Source: Cryptomeria japonica
Taxonomy: Eukaryota > Streptophyta > Pinopsida > Cupressales > Cupressaceae
Reading direction: 5' to 3'
Length of the DNA stretch: 64,000 nt
Assembly: GCF_030272615.1 (NCBI RefSeq)
Contig: NC_081406.1
Span: 170,321,861-170,385,860 of the forward strand
The notes under the pieces were generated by a model. That model was not told the DNA's origin. It searched no databases and worked only from the letters and a program-made list of their open reading frames with translations. Shown here piece by piece: positions 45,420 to 59,108 of this stretch. Both the position numbers and the translations under genes were made by a program. Positions within the stretch are counted from its first letter, which is position 1. Every line of letters begins with the position of its first letter.

Positions 45420-45717
45420 TTGCATCGAGTTTGTCTCGAGTACGAAAGCACCGCGTTGGTGTCCTAGATCCGTGCAGTCGTACTTAGGACAAAGGGTTAA
45501 CAGAGTCGTCCAGGAGTCTCATTTGCAGTCCGTTAGTTTAGTTTCACATTTTTCGTCCATTGGCCCACCCTTAGAGCCAATTTAATTGAGGTACTGGAGG
45601 GCCAATTTGTTCTCTAGGATTGATCATGATTGAGGTAGGGAATTTCTTCCATTACATTTTGGTGAACCTGATGTGAAGCCAGTTTTCTTTTTGCATTACT
45701 TAGTTCAACACCGGAGG
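45420..45717 (+). repeat. Block E'' copy 5
   Basis: Starts TTGCATCGAGTTTGTCTCGAG. An imperfect inverted repeat is formed with TCGTACTTAGGACAAA about 45 bp downstream. The primer-site-like TGGTGAACCTGATG follows, and the block ends TTCAACACCGGAGG before the LTR. Confidence 0.7.
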
Positions 45718-47990
45718 TGATGTATGTGAAGGCACCGATATGCAGTTTGATGGACTCCCATCGGCTGAAGATATGATTGGGAGTGAGTGTGCACAACTGG
45801 ATCCTATTTGCCTGACTGAAGATAATGATAACAATGTCATAACAGTGCAATGCTGGAAGCAGATGTCAAGTCTAGGTACTCCCACTAGTAAGTGCTAAGA
45901 CATGACTTACTCACTGCGTGCATGGAATGCATCATATCCATACGAGATAAGATAGAAAAGAAGAAGGTATGAGATTGGTGGCTCACATTGGATCTACCGT
46001 TGAATCAAAGATGCCTCGGGTGTATAAAATCAAAAGATATGCACTGGATCGACATGGGAGGCATGATGAGCTGCCGGGAAAGATGAAGAGTGATGGGTTT
46101 GTCACTTAGACAAATGACTCTGCCACCTTGACAAACTGGTTGAGAGGAGAATAGGTTAGATGCACAAGGATGCAAGTGAGTCTGGAGTCACAAACATGGA
46201 TTTACTAGGATGCAGATTGAAAAACACGTTGCCATAGGTGCATAACAGTTGGAATTTCATGGTATGGTATCATCAAGGATATAATCGTGTGCAAACAAGA
46301 GAGTTGTCGACTTGTAAACATATCTACCGGTATCTACAGTAGAGATAGTAGATGTGTCAAAGAGGCAAAGGTGAAAGTCTCTCACCTGATGAAAAGAAGT
46401 GCAGATATGAACGTTAACCGGCAAGGTGAGATGTACCGATAGGGTTAGAGAACCGCGAGGCAAGATGGACTGGTAGTATGAGGCATACACCGATTAAGTG
46501 ATTGGTCGGCGATCCTATTAGAGCCAACACACACATTGATACAAACAAAGACGCCAGGTGGAGTTGAAGTGGCTTGCGTGCAGATGATGAAGTGTCATCT
46601 CAGTGAGGTAGTTAGTAGTGGGTTGACTGAGGAAATCACGGGAATGTTTTAGTGATTTGTGACTTGATGAAGAATGAATATCTGCGTGATGCTACAACTA
46701 AGGAAGGATATCTAGTTGTAGATCTGACCTGGAGAAGGTAACCAAGAGATGATTAAATGTGATTCACAGAAGCAGGTCGATATACAGGGCCATGTTTGCT
46801 AAAAATAGCAAACGTGTATTGAATACCACTGATTAGTTGTGATGGATGATATAGAGCTGGCTGTCATCTCTGATGCATCATTTGATCTGATTTGATACGC
46901 CTCAAGGTCGGTGGATGATTACGATAGCGTGCCAAGATTTTTTTTGCTACTTTGGCGGGAAACTTGGCTATATATGTGCAGACTGAAGAATAAGATTTTT
47001 TATGATGCTCGAGATAGAGGAGGGCATGAGCGTGTAGATCACTCAGAGTAAAAATACAAGAAGATTATAGTGACTGTATGTAGGAGAGACACAACAGGGA
47101 ACATGTTTTAGTAGAGGTTTAACTGGCAAGGTTAAAGCAACCTACAAGCAGCAAGGGAGGAGAAGTGCAGAAGTGAACCGTTGGTGTTCAAGCTGGCTAG
47201 AGGATATCTTAGAGTGAGGCGGTCGTGAGTGGGTTGCAAAGAAGATCCCACAGGCCTAGAACAGAGTAGGGTGGAACCAGTAAGCTGAGTAACCAGTAGT
47301 TAAGTGCAGAGTCTGTCAGATGAATAACCGATAGAGGTTGAGTCAGCAAGTGAGCAGCAGCAGGAGAAGGTGAGCAGAGAGAGGAGGTGAGAAGAAGGAA
47401 GGAGAGAACATAAAACGAGCAGAGAACAAAATAGAGACAAAGTGACAGAAGGAAGAGGAGGAGACAATCGGTAAGGCAGAGGAGAAGAGAAAACGACAGG
47501 GTGAAGAATATGCAATGGTTACAAGACTCACTTGTAACCGGATTATTACATTTGTATTTGATAATGATTCATTGCAGATCACTGAGTTGGTGCTCGGTGC
47601 AGGGGTTGTAACTCCTTTGGGTTGGTGCCCATAGACGATAGGGGTTGTAGCTCCTTTGGGTTGGTGCCCATAAATTGCAGGAGTGGTACTCCTTGGGTTG
47701 GTGCCCTAAATGTTGTAACCAAAGTGTTTCATGGTGAGGCTGGATTGGAGCAGTAGACTCCAGGAGCATTTCTCACCGAGGTTTTTTCCATCTTGTGTTT
47801 ACCTCATATATAACGGTGTCATGTGATGTGCATTTGTGTGTGCTTGTTTTATGATATCTTTCCTTCTCTTACCTGCAAGTTAACTTGGCATTAGGATTGG
47901 TAATTGGGAATCTCTCTTAGGATCAAAAGGTTAAAGAGTTTTGGAAACCACTGATTCACCCCCCCTCTCAGTGGTATATTGTGTCCAACA
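45718..47990 (+). repeat. Copia LTR, copy 2 left
   Basis: TGATGTATGTG to GTGTCCAACA, about 2.27 kb. TATA box TATATAT at 46969-46975. Minisatellite at about 47598-47720. Confidence 0.88.
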
Positions 47991-47992
47991 AT

Positions 47993-48004
47993 TGGTATCA
48001 GAGC
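47993..48004 (+). other. Primer binding site (tRNA-iMet type), Copia copy 2
   Basis: TGGTATCAGAGC, the exact consensus, two bases after the LTR end. Confidence 0.9.
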
Positions 48005-48062
48005 GTAGGTTCTCGGTTGATAAGCTTTCTCCAGCTTGGGTAGATTCTGGTATTTGGACAAA

Positions 48063-50059
48063 ATGGTTTGTTTAGTGTCACCCCGTACTCCAATGTTTGA
48101 TGGTTCAAACTTTAATGTTTGGAGTTGTAGAATGGAAGTCTACCTATCCTCCCTAGGGTATGATGTTTGGATGACAATTTTAAATTGTCTCCCTAGTCCT
48201 GCCAGTCCTCCCACCGATCCTGAAGCAAAAAGAAGATCTACATGCAATGAAGAAGCCATGAAGGCCATATTCAATGGACTTACCGATGACGTTTCTTCAC
48301 AGGGAGATAATTAGCGATCTGCAAAAAGCTTTTGGGCCAGATTAAAGAAGCTCTATGGTAATGAGCCTATCACTATTGGATCAGTCTGTGAAAACAAGAA
48401 CATTGCAACAAGCACATGTGTAGATGATGAAGGAAGATCAATCAGTAGTTGCAGCAATGATGATGAAGAAACTCATCTCTTCATGGCCCAAGAGACAGAA
48501 AGTGATGCACATATCTCAAAGTGATAATTCAGATGAATCCCATCGGAATGATTTGTTTGGCAGTGATGATGAAGATGGAGAAGAAGAAGAAGCTGAAGTA
48601 GATCTTGAAGGAGAACTTGTTAATGCACTCGAGGAGCTTAGCGGAGTAAGAAAAGAATACAGGATACTTAAGAATGCTACTATTGTGGAACAAAACCGGT
48701 TAGTCAAAAGTCTTCAAGAGTCAATGCTACCTATCACTAATCTGAAAGCACAATTGGATGATGCTAAGGAAGTGAATGTGGTATCCAAATCAGACTTGGG
48801 TACCAAGATATGCAGGTACAAAGATTTAGCGTTAGAACTAGAGGCCAAAGACAAAGAGTATCAAAGGATAAATGATGAAGTGAAGAATCCTAAGAAAGAC
48901 CTTGAGAAGTGTCAAGATGAACTCAAGGTGAGGATCCGGTATAATTGCAGCACTAATGCCTTGGACATAATGTTTAGCAAACAAAAACAATTCAAGGAGA
49001 CTGCGGGATTAGGATTTGAAACCGGTGAGTGCGCCACAGGTAAGGATGTCTCAACCAAAGACATTGTTTTCGTCTGCTCAAATGGAAAGGACAAGGGTCA
49101 AACTTTCACTATTAGAAATGCCCCAAGGAAGAAGATTGATCTGACTACAACCGGTGAAGACATAAAGAACAAGACCGCTACTGCACGGAGGAATAATGAA
49201 GATGCAAAAGGAAAAGGGAAGCTGAGAGAAGAAAACTTCATCCGTAGCAAGAAATTTAAAAGACAGTCTTGAAGACCACCTACTGGCAGAGGACAAAGAA
49301 ATACTGCTACCTCCAAGTCGAGACAAGTGTGGAAGAAGAAGGGACCAGATGGAAGAAATGCAAAGAATAGACATACTAGGATCCATCCCCGGAGAAGCAA
49401 AAATGGAGATGAAAAACCGGTAAGAAGTCCTCCTTCTCTGGTTATTGCTTTGCATGTAATGGTTATGGTCATGAAGCAGAAGAATGTAGAAGGGATCCAG
49501 GAGAAAAAATCTAGGTTGCCATAGATATCATGCAGAAGGGCAAAAAGGTTCAAAGAGCAGAAACATTCATATCACCTTTCTCAATTATGCAAATGTTCAA
49601 TGTTGTAATTGCAATAGATTTGGGCATAGAAGTTATGAATGCAGGAATAAGAACTCACACTCCTATGGTAACCGGTGGAACAATCCTAATCAACAAAGAG
49701 GAAGTTACAAGGCATATGAGCAACAAAGGACTGCATGGAACAAAAGAAGAAATACCCCTGCATGTTCAAGGAATCCATGGAGACCGGTAGCTAGCCGCAA
49801 TGGCATGAACAAAAGATGAGACTTAAACCGGTTTGACAAAAGGTCCTCAAGACAGTTGCTTGGTATGAATGCAGTTTGCTTCTACAACAATGCTTCCAGT
49901 CATGCTACAAAATCTGATAGGGCAAGGGCCAATCAACAAAAGAAGGTAAGACCTACTCCTAGGACTGAAAATAGGAAAAAGAGTGAGACCAAAAAGGTTT
50001 GGAAGAAGAACGAAAGGAGTAGGATCATGGACGGACACATTGGTGAAGTGACATGTTGA
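48063..50059 (+). pseudogene. gag: Copia gag, copy 2 (longest)
   Basis: ATG at 48063. The N-terminal Gag (FDGSNFNVWSCRMEVYL, GYDVWM) stays open to a TAG at 48312-48314. FWARLKKLYGNE follows, keeping the Trp that is a stop in copies 1 and 3. A two-base deletion near 48503 shifts the frame. A long open stretch (to 49272) holds an acidic region and a coiled-coil-like segment (LALELEAKDKEYQRINDEV) that copies 1 and 3 lack. It stops at TGA 49270-49272. The zinc-knuckle region survives only in pieces (about 49440-49640). The basic tail is at 49856-50059. No pol follows. Confidence 0.85.
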
Positions 50060-50232
50060 TGGTCGAAGAAGGCTTATGGATGCAAACAAGTAATGCATGA
50101 AATTGGTGTAAAAACATGGCATTAAAATTTGATGAAGAGGCAAAATGATGATATCAGTAAGAGAGCAAGATGTTGGGATGTTGATTGTGCTGAAGAGATG
50201 GAATATTACAAGAATCACATCAACACTGAAGG
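50060..50232 (+). other. Short internal remnant before right LTR
   Basis: 170 bp without coding signal, ending ATCAACACTGAAGG just before TGATGTATGTG. There is no clear purine tract like the one at 9973. Confidence 0.5.
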
Positions 50233-52430
50233 TGATGTATGTGTAGGCCACTGATATACAGTTTGATGGACTCCCATCGGCTGAAGATATGATTGATAGT
50301 AAGTGTGCACAACGGGATCCTATGTGCTTGACTGAAGCTAATGACAACATTGTCATATCAATGCCATGCTAGAAGTAGTTGTCCAGTCCTGGTACTGCCA
50401 TCGGTAAGTGCTAACACTTGGCTTAGGTCACAGCTTGCATGGAATGCATCATATCCATATGAGATAAGACAAAAAAGTAGAAGGTAGGAGATTGGTGGCT
50501 CACATTGGATCTACCGGTGAATCAAAGATGCCTCACGTGCATGAAATCAAAAGACATGCACTGGATTGACAGGTAAGGCATGATGAGCTGCCGGGAAAAA
50601 TGAAGAGTGATGGTTTGTCACTTAGACAAATAAATCTGCCACCTTGAGAAACCGGTTGAGATGAGAATACGTCAGATGCCCAAGGATGCAAGTAAGTCTG
50701 CAGTCACAAACATGGAGTTTCTAGGATGCAGATGGAGAAAAGCATTGCCACAGGTGCATAACAGTTGGAATTTGATGGAACGGTGTCATGAAGGATATGA
50801 TTGTGTGCAAGCAAGAGAGTTGTCCACTTGCAAACATATCAACCGGTATCTACAGTAGAGATAGTAGATCTATTGTGTCAACCAATGAGAGACCAAAGAG
50901 GCAAAGATGAAAGTCTCTCACCTGATGAAGAGAAGTGCAGACATGAAGGTTAATCAGCAAGGCGAGATGTACCAACACGGTTAGAGAACTGGTAGGTAAG
51001 ATGGACCGGCAGTATGAAGCATACATCGGTTAATTGATTGGTTGGTGATCCTATCAGATCCAACACAGAGGTTTAGCTAAGGTGGATACCGACAAAGACA
51101 CCACATGGAGTTGAATTTGCTTGCGTGCACAGGACAGTGAAGTGTCGTGTCAGTGAGGTAGTTAGTGGTAGGTCTACTGAGGAAATCACGGGATATGTTG
51201 CAATGATTTGTGGCTCGATGAAGAATGAAGATCTGCGTGATGCTACGATCGAGGAAAGGTATCCAGTTGCAGATTTGACCTGGAGAAGGCAACCAAGAGA
51301 TCATTAAATGTGATTTACAGGAGGTTGATAGATAGGATTGTGTTTGCTAAAAGTAGCAAACGTGTATTGGATGCCACAAGATTAGCTGGGATGGATAATC
51401 TAGAGCCAACTGTCATCCTAATGCATGATTCTATCTGATTTGATATGCCTCGATGTCGGTGGATGATTACCCTAGCACGCCAAGATTTGTTTTTCTATTC
51501 TGGCGGGAAACTTGGCTATATATGTGCAGACTGAAGAATGAGTTTTTTGATGATGACGGAGATAGAGAAGGAGGGCATGAGAGTGTAGATCGGCCAGAGT
51601 AAAAATAGTAGAAGGCTATAGTGACTATAGGTTAAAGCAAACTGCAAGCAGCAAGGGAGGAGAAGTGCAGAAGTGAACCGGTTCTGTTCAAGCCAGTTAG
51701 AGGATATCTTAAAGCGAGGCGGTTGGGAGTGGGTTGAAGAGAAGATCCCGCATGCACGGAACAAAGTAGGGTGGAACCAGTAAGCTGAGTAAACGGTAGT
51801 CAATTGGAGAGTCTGTTAGATGAACAACCGATAGAGCTTGAGTTGGCAAGTGAGCAATAGCAGGAGAAGGCGAGCAGAGAGAGGAGGTGAGAAGAAGGAA
51901 GGAGAGGACATAAAACTAACAAAGAACAAAATAGAGACAAAGTGATAGAAGGAAGAGGAGGAGACAAACCGGTAAGGCAGAGGAGAAGTGAAACCAACAG
52001 GATGAAGAATATGTAGTGGTTACAAGACTCACTTCTAACTGGATTATTACATTTTTATTTAATAATGATTCGTTGTAGATCACTAAGTTGGTTCTTGGTG
52101 CAGTGGTTGTAACTCCTTTGTGTTTGTATGGATAAACAACAGGGGTTGTAGCTCCTTTAGGTTGGTGCCCATAAACTGCAGGAGTGGTACTCCTTGGGTT
52201 GGTGCCCTAAATGTTGTAACCGAAGTGTTTCATTGTGAGGTTGGATAGGAGTAGTAGACTCCAACAACATTTCTCACCGAGGTTTTCCCCATCTTGTTTT
52301 ATGATATCTTTCCTTTTCTTACCGGTAAGTTAACTTGGTACTAGGATTGGTAATCGGTAATCTCTCTTAGGATCAAAAGGTTAAAGAGTTTTGGAAACCA
52401 CTGATTCTCAATGGCATATTATGTCCAACA
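50233..52430 (+). repeat. Copia LTR, copy 2 right
   Basis: TGATGTATGTG to ATGTCCAACA, about 2.2 kb. TATA box at 51517-51523. Minisatellite at about 52100-52220. Confidence 0.85.
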
Positions 52431-52862
52431 GGTATTTTGAGGGATCTTTTTGGCGTTTGATCAATTCTTGCAAGTTTAAGATTTGAGCAATCTTCTTGGG
52501 CGATACTCATATGATATCATAAGACCACCATTATTGCAACGTTTTGAAGAGCTCATGGTTCTGTCTTCACAAGTATTAGGGGGAGGTTTCATAACTCTGG
52601 TTGATTCATTTGTACATCTGAAATCTCTTATTTTCAATCTATTTATTATCTTAATTGTAATTGTTTCATCTATATCATTTTAATTTACCTTGTTGCTACT
52701 ATTTGGGTTGTCTGTGGAAGTGGAAACACCGAAACAGGGGTCTGACTGAGGCAGAATCCAAAACACAACCCCCAACCTTTTCCTTTCTCGTTTGTGTGTA
52801 GGTTTGCTGTGGTGAGAAATTTATCATCTTGCCGGAGACTTGAATCGTGGACCGTTGTGAGT
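52431..52862 (+). repeat. Block D copy with open 66-codon frame
   Basis: Starts GGTATTTTGAGGG. The frame at 52483-52683 is open and ends in the hydrophobic tail NLFIILIVIVSSISF, as at 34692. Confidence 0.7.
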
Positions 52863-53544
52863 TTATCTGAGTCTTTCCTTACTCAATGCTAGCACTTCGT
52901 ACTTCATGCAAGTAGATTAGTTTTTGTTATTTTTTGAGCTTATTCAATAATATAGTTGCATCTGTGACTTTTTGTATAGTATTTGTACCTCGTCCATATA
53001 GGACAACCATGCGCCGCGCTGGTGTCCCAAATTGGTGCGCTCGTACTCGGGACAAAGGGTTAACATAGTCGTCCAAGAGTTTCATTTGCAGTCGGTTAGT
53101 TTAGTTTCACATTTTTCATCCGCTGACTCACCCTTAGCGCCAATTTAAGTGAGGTACTGGAGGGCCATTTGTTCTCTAAGATTGATCATCCTTGAGGTAG
53201 CGAATTTCCTTTATTACGTTTTGGTGAACCCGAGGTTAAGCCAATTTTCTTTTTGCATCATTTATTTCATTGCATACATTTAAGATCTAGAATTTTTAAT
53301 TTTTTGAAAAACCAAAAAAAATAATATTTTGAATTTGTCTTAGCATTTGCATGCGTTTCTTCATCTTTAGCAAACCTTATTAGAAAACAAAACTCTTCAT
53401 GTCCTTGTAGTGTGGTCTTAGCGTCACAAGGCTTGTTTATGAGGTTTACGACTGAAACTGCCATAGGAGATATAGTGCTCATGTGTTGAAGGCTTTAGTT
53501 TTTGTAAAGAGAGGATTGATAGCCCCCACCCTTGGAAGGGATAG
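52863..53544 (+). repeat. Blocks E-F
   Basis: The inverted repeat of block E is partly lost here (GCACTTCGTACTTCATGCA). The E end is mutated to ATTACG, with primer-site-like TGGTGAACCCGAGG at 53222-53235. Confidence 0.7.
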
Positions 53545-54860
53545 TGGTAGGATAGTTTCTCCTGCCATAGAGCGGATAGATTACACAAAATAATTAATGT
53601 TGAAGAGTTAATGGCTTGTAGTTTCCCTTCCTACTGCACAGTTAGTGATGTCAACAAATGTTAGCATGTGGGATGGCGGGGAAGACATAAATTTATCAAT
53701 GCGGTAGTACACGTTAAAGAGGAAGCTACGATAAGGATAAAGATATTTAGTAGCCCCATATGTGATGAATTCCTATTAGTTTAAGAGAAGACAACCAACT
53801 AGAAACAACTAGAACAATGTAAGTAGCAAGAAGAACATGCATAGAATTTGTTGACTAATGAAAAGAGAGAATTAATGGATTCTCTCTTTCAAGGAGAGGA
53901 AATGAGGATTTTGAGGAAGAGAGAAAAGAGTTTCATTTATGGTATAAAAGATAATAATATAAAAAAGGAGTTGTTTAATGAACAAAATCACTTTGAGCTT
54001 TGAAATGAAGGCCACAACGAAATATGTAATGGAAAGGATGTATAATAGGCATAATGTGGAGGAAGGACTTGTGGGGAATTTTTGTTCCTTTTAACTTTAT
54101 TTCTGTTTTTAGAGATATATGTGTAGGTGCAATAGGAGGTGGTATGTGTGCGGCAAAGACCCATAATAGTTTTTCATGGATGAGGAGCTCTAAAATCACA
54201 AGGTGTTGAGAATAGAGAAAGAAAACCAATTGGCAAAGTAGGAGGATCTCTATTGCAACAAGAGTCTAGAAGCAAAAGAAGTAGAAATACAGTGATTTGC
54301 AAAGGTATATGTAATGTCACTTATAAGACTTTACAGTTTGATAAGACAATTACGTTTATATCTCTTTGGACATTTTGGAAGTAGCAAGTTTGGATGGCAA
54401 TTCCGAATTTTTTTTGGGATGAAATTCTTCTATGAGTATTTTGAAAATCCACATTGTTTTTTATTTTAGGCTTTTGTAGATTTTTTTGTTTTGTTTATAG
54501 ACTTTTGTCCCCTTTTTGATTTAGCTGTTTTATTGTGGAGGCCACCATTCGACAGATTTGAGATTCATGGATCGCTTGAAGAGGATTGGTATCATGACAT
54601 GGAGATGAAGGGATACTTTGATGTTTACTTGGAGAGGAATCATGAGGAGCGAGCATCAAGACGAGGATTGGGATTATGGTATGTGGATGAATGGATGTTT
54701 TGATCTCAACATGGAATAAGATCATGTGGTGGAGTGGGGATATCTTGATCTTTATGTGGAATAATATCATTAGATGGGATGGAAAGGATGAAATGTTCTT
54801 GGGATGGAGGATTGTCATTACATCTCGATGTTGATAAGGAAGGAGATTATGACATGGATT
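53545..54860 (+). repeat. Block G copy
   Basis: Full left part of G (compare 11852), ending GATTATGACATGGATTG and passing directly into block A by a deletion of the H part. No gene is seen. Confidence 0.7.
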
Positions 54861-55098
54861 GGGGGATTAGGTTTAAGTATTGGAGTATTAAGATTATGGA
54901 TTTGGGGATTAAGTTAAGGATTAGCATTATAGATTGGAGGACTATGATTATGGATTGAGGGATTTTTAGCATTATAACATGGAAGATTATAGGACATGGA
55001 ATTTAGATAATGGGGAAGGTCTGAGAATATTTACTAGCATTGTTGGTATGAAGCTTTTCAAGGCCTTCATTATGATTATACAAATCATCGTCATCAAC
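54861..55098 (+). repeat. Block A copy (short)
   Basis: C-poor GGATTA-rich sequence, shortened on the left. It leads into block B. Confidence 0.75.
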
Positions 55099-55292
55099 AT
55101 CTCATCATTATCCTCGTCATCATCATTGTCACCATCATTGTATCATCACATTATCATTGATATGGTTGTTATAATCAGCACCATAATCACCACCATCACC
55201 ACCTCCAACACCATCCAAAACACATCCACCATCACCATCATCATCATCATCATTACCACCACCACTATCATCATCATCTCCACCACAATCAC

Positions 55293-55380
<88 letters not shown>

Positions 55381-55610
55381 GTCACCACCACCACCACTAT
55401 CATCATCATTATTATGATCATCGTCATCATCACCATCATCATCACTACCATCATCATCGTCATCATCACCACCATCATCATCACCATTACCATCGTCATC
55501 ATGATTATCATCATCACCATCATCATCACCATCATCATCATAGCCATCACCACCACCAATACCACCACCACCACCAACACCACGACCATCATCATTGATA
55601 ATAGCCAAAA
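55099..55610 (+). repeat. Block B copy 6, (ATC)n microsatellite
   Basis: 28 perfect CAT triplets at 55296-55379. Flanks are as in the other B blocks. Confidence 0.95.
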
Positions 55611-56530
55611 ATTCTCAACTAGGCTTCTATGGAGGGTAAGAATAGTTGTGACTGTATGTAGGAAAGACACAACTGGCAAAAGGTTTTAGTAGAGCCTCAA
55701 CCGGTAAGGTTAAGCAACCTGCAAGGAGCAAGGGAGGAGAAGTGCAGAAGTGAACTGGTGGTGTTGAAGCCAGACAAAGGATATCTTAGATTGATGCGGT
55801 CGTGAGTGGGTTGCAGAGAAGATCTTGCAGGCGCAGAACAGAGTACGGTGGAACCAGTAAGCGGAGTAACTGGTAGTCAAGTGCAGAGTTTGTCAGATGA
55901 ACAACCCGTAGAGCTTGAATCAGAAAGTGAGCAACAATAGGAGAAGGTGAAAAGAGAGAGGAGGTGAGAAGAACAAAGGAGAGGACATAAAACCAATAGA
56001 GAACAAAATAGAGACAAAGTGATAGAAGAAAGAGGAGGAGACAACCGGTAAGGCAGAGCAGAAGTGAAACCGGTAGGGTGAAGAATATGCAGTGGTTACA
56101 AGACACACTTGTAACCGGATTATTACATTTGTATTTCATAATGATTCATTGTAGGTCACTGAGTTGGTTTTCAGTGCAGGGGTTGTAACTCGTTTGGGTT
56201 GGTTCCCATAAATAACAGGGGTTGTAACTCCTTTGGGTTGGTGCCCTAAATGTTGTAATCGAAGCGTTTCATTGTGAGGTTGGATTGGAGCAATAGACTC
56301 CAGCAACATTTCTCACCGAGGTTTTCCCCATCTTGGGTTTTCCTCATATATACCGATGTCATGTGATGTGCATTTGTGTGTGTTTGTTTTATGATATCTT
56401 TCCTTCTCTTACCGGTAAGTTAAGTTGGAATTAGGATTGGTAACCGGTAATCTCTCTTAGGATCAAAAGGTCAAATAGTTTTGGAAACCACTAATTCACC
56501 CCCCCTCTAAATGGTATATTATTTCTAACA
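55611..56530 (+). repeat. Block C copy 6
   Basis: R-U5-like segment ending CTAACA. The minisatellite has lost about one unit compared with the other copies (about 56177-56270). Confidence 0.85.
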
Positions 56531-56961
56531 GGTATTTTGAGGGATCTTTTTTGTATTTTGATCAATTCTTGCAGTTTTGAGCTTTGAGCAATCTGCTTGG
56601 GTGATACTCATATGGTATCATATAACCACCATGCTTGCAACCTTTGGAAGAGCTCACAGTTACGTCTTCACAAGTATTAGGGTGAGGTTTTCTTACTCTT
56701 CTTGATTCATTTGTGCATTTAAAATCTCTTATTTTCAATCTATTGATTATTTGAATCGAAATTGTTTCATCTCTATCATTTTAATTTTCCTTGTTGCTAC
56801 GATTTGGGTTTTATGTGGAGGGAGAAACACCGAAATGGGGGTCTGACTGAGGCAGACTCCAAAACACAGCCCCCAACCTTTTCCTTTCTCGTTTGTGTGC
56901 AGGTTTGTAGTGATAAGAAATTTATCATGTTTCGGAAGACTTGAATTGTGGACCCATTGTG
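56531..56961 (+). repeat. Block D copy 6
   Basis: GGTATTTTGAGGG start. The short frame is broken by several stops in this copy. Confidence 0.7.
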
Positions 56962-57645
56962 AGTTATTCTTACTCTCTTCTTTACTTAATGCTAGCACTT
57001 CGTACTTTGTGCCAGTAGATTAGTTTTTGTCATTTTTTGAGCTTATTCAATAAATATAGTTCCGTCTGTGACTTTTTTTACGGTCTCTGCACCTTGCCCA
57101 TATAGGACAACAACGCGCTGCGTTGATGTCCCAAATCGGTGGGCTTGTACTCGGGACAGATGGTTAGCAGAGTCGTCCCGAAGGTGCATTTATAGTCCGT
57201 TAGTTTAGTTTCACATTTTTCGTCTGCTAGCTCACCCTTAGCGCCTCTTTAAGTGAGGTACTAGAGGGCCAATTTGTTCTTTAGGATTGATAATCGTTGA
57301 GGTAGCGAATTTCCTCCATTACATTTTGGTGAACCCGATGTGAAGCCAATTTTCTTTTTGCATCATTTAGTTCATTGCATACATTTAAGATCTAGAATTT
57401 TTCGTTTTTTTTTAAACAAAAACAACAATATTTTGCATCTTTGTCTTTGCATTTAAATGCATTTCTTTATCTTTTGCAATCCTTATTAGAAAACAAAACT
57501 CTTCGTGTCCCTATAGTGTGGTCTTAGCCTCACAAGGCTTGTTTCTGAACTTTACGACCGAAAGTGCCATAGGAGCTATAGTGCTCATGCGCCCGGGGCT
57601 TTAGTTTTTGTAAAGAGAGGACCGTCTATCCTCACACTTGCAAGG
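56962..57645 (+). repeat. Blocks E-F copy
   Basis: E ends TTACA at 57323; primer-site-like TGGTGAACCCGATG at 57327-57340. F ends CAAGGGATAGG and joins H/A, skipping block G. Confidence 0.7.
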
Positions 57646-58198
57646 GATAGGAAATTCATGAGTTTTTGGGGATTTAGTTTGGTCTTGGTTTAATGAGGAT
57701 GGAGGTCTATGTATGGCAAGGTGAGAATGAACAACTTTGTTTAGAAATGGGGATTCAGTCACGTTTGCTAATAGACCTTGGTCAATTTCATGAACAAGGG
57801 ACTTGAGGATGGGGATGATGTGGATTTATAGGATTTAGGAGGGATTTAATATGTTTGAGGACTAGGATCATATTAAGGTTTAGAATTATGGCTTGGATGA
57901 TTAGGATTAAATGGATGATGTGGATTTAGGAGTAAAATTTAAGGCTTTTATGGAAGATTATGATTACTAATGGATTGATATCATGGATTGGCGGATTAGG
58001 ATTAAGGATTGGATTATTAAGATTATGGATTGGGGGATTAAGTTACGGATTAGCATTATAGATTGGAGGATTAGGATTATGGAATTTAGATAATGGGGAA
58101 CCTCAAAGAATATTTACTAGCATTGATGGTATGAAGCTTTTCAAGGCCTTGATTATCATTATTCAAATCATCATAATTAACATCTCATCATTATCCTA
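57646..58198 (+). repeat. Blocks H/A copy
   Basis: GGAAATTCATGAG start, then C-poor GGATTA-rich sequence leading into block B. Confidence 0.8.
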
Positions 58199-58535
58199 GT
58201 CATCATCATCAACACCATCATTGTATCATCACATTATCATCGACATCATTGTTATCATCACCACCATAATCACAACCATCACCACCCAAACCACCTCCAC
58301 TATCACCATCATCATTGTGATCATTACCACCACCACTATTGATCATCATGTTCATCATTGTCATCATTACCACCACCACTATCATCATCATCATCATCAT
58401 CATCACGGCCACTATCATCATGATCATGATCATCATGATCATCATCTTCGTCCTCATCATCATCATCATCATCATCGTCATGATCGTCATCGTTGTGATC
58501 ATCACCACCACCAACATCAACAACATATTCATCAC

Positions 58536-58573
<38 letters not shown>

Positions 58574-58690
58574 GCAGCACCATCATCATTATGATTATCA
58601 TCATCACCATCATTATCACCATCATCATCATTATAGCCATCACCACCACCAATACTACCACCACCACCACCACCATCATCATTGGTGATA
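58199..58690 (+). repeat. Block B copy 7, (ATC)n microsatellite
   Basis: The shortest and most interrupted B block, with many ATG/TGATC switches near 58420-58500. The longest pure runs are near 58381-58403 and 58536-58571. Confidence 0.95.
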
Positions 58691-59108
58691 GCAAAAAATT
58701 CTCAACTAGGCTTTTATGGAGGGTAACAACAGTTGTGACTGTATGTAGGAGAGACACAACCGACAATAGGTTTTAGTAGAGGCTTAACCGGTAAGGTTAA
58801 AGCAACCTACAAGAAGCAAGTGAGGAGAAGTGCAGAAGTGAACAAATGGTGTTCAAGCCAACCTAAGGATATCTTGGAGTAATGCGGTCGTGAATGGGTT
58901 GCAGAGAAGATCCTGCAGGCGCTTAATAGAGTACGGTGGAACCAGTAAGTTGGGTAATTGGTAGTCAAGTGCAAAGTCTGTCAGATGAATAACTGGGAGA
59001 GCTTGAGTCGGCAAGTGAGCAACAGCAGGAGAAGGTGAGCAGAGAGAGGAGGTGCGAAGATGGAAGTAGAGGACATAAAACCAACAGAGAACAAAATAGA
59101 GATAATGT
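58691..59108 (+). repeat. Block C' copy 7
   Basis: Truncated as at 4757 and 45419. Confidence 0.8.

Larger units (their letters stand above)
45718..52430 (+). mobile_element. Copia gag-only retrotransposon, copy 2 (two LTRs)
   Basis: The best preserved copy: LTR 45718-47990, primer site, gag to about 50059, short remnant, LTR 50233-52430. As in the other copies there is no pol. The right LTR is followed by block D (GGTATTTTGAGGG), the same junction seen after block C elsewhere. Confidence 0.88.

Noticed and set aside
47991-48010. TGGTATCAGAGC as part of a tRNA gene
   Set aside because: Only the 12 bases complementary to the tRNA 3' end are present, in primer-site position next to the LTR end. 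No cloverleaf can be formed.
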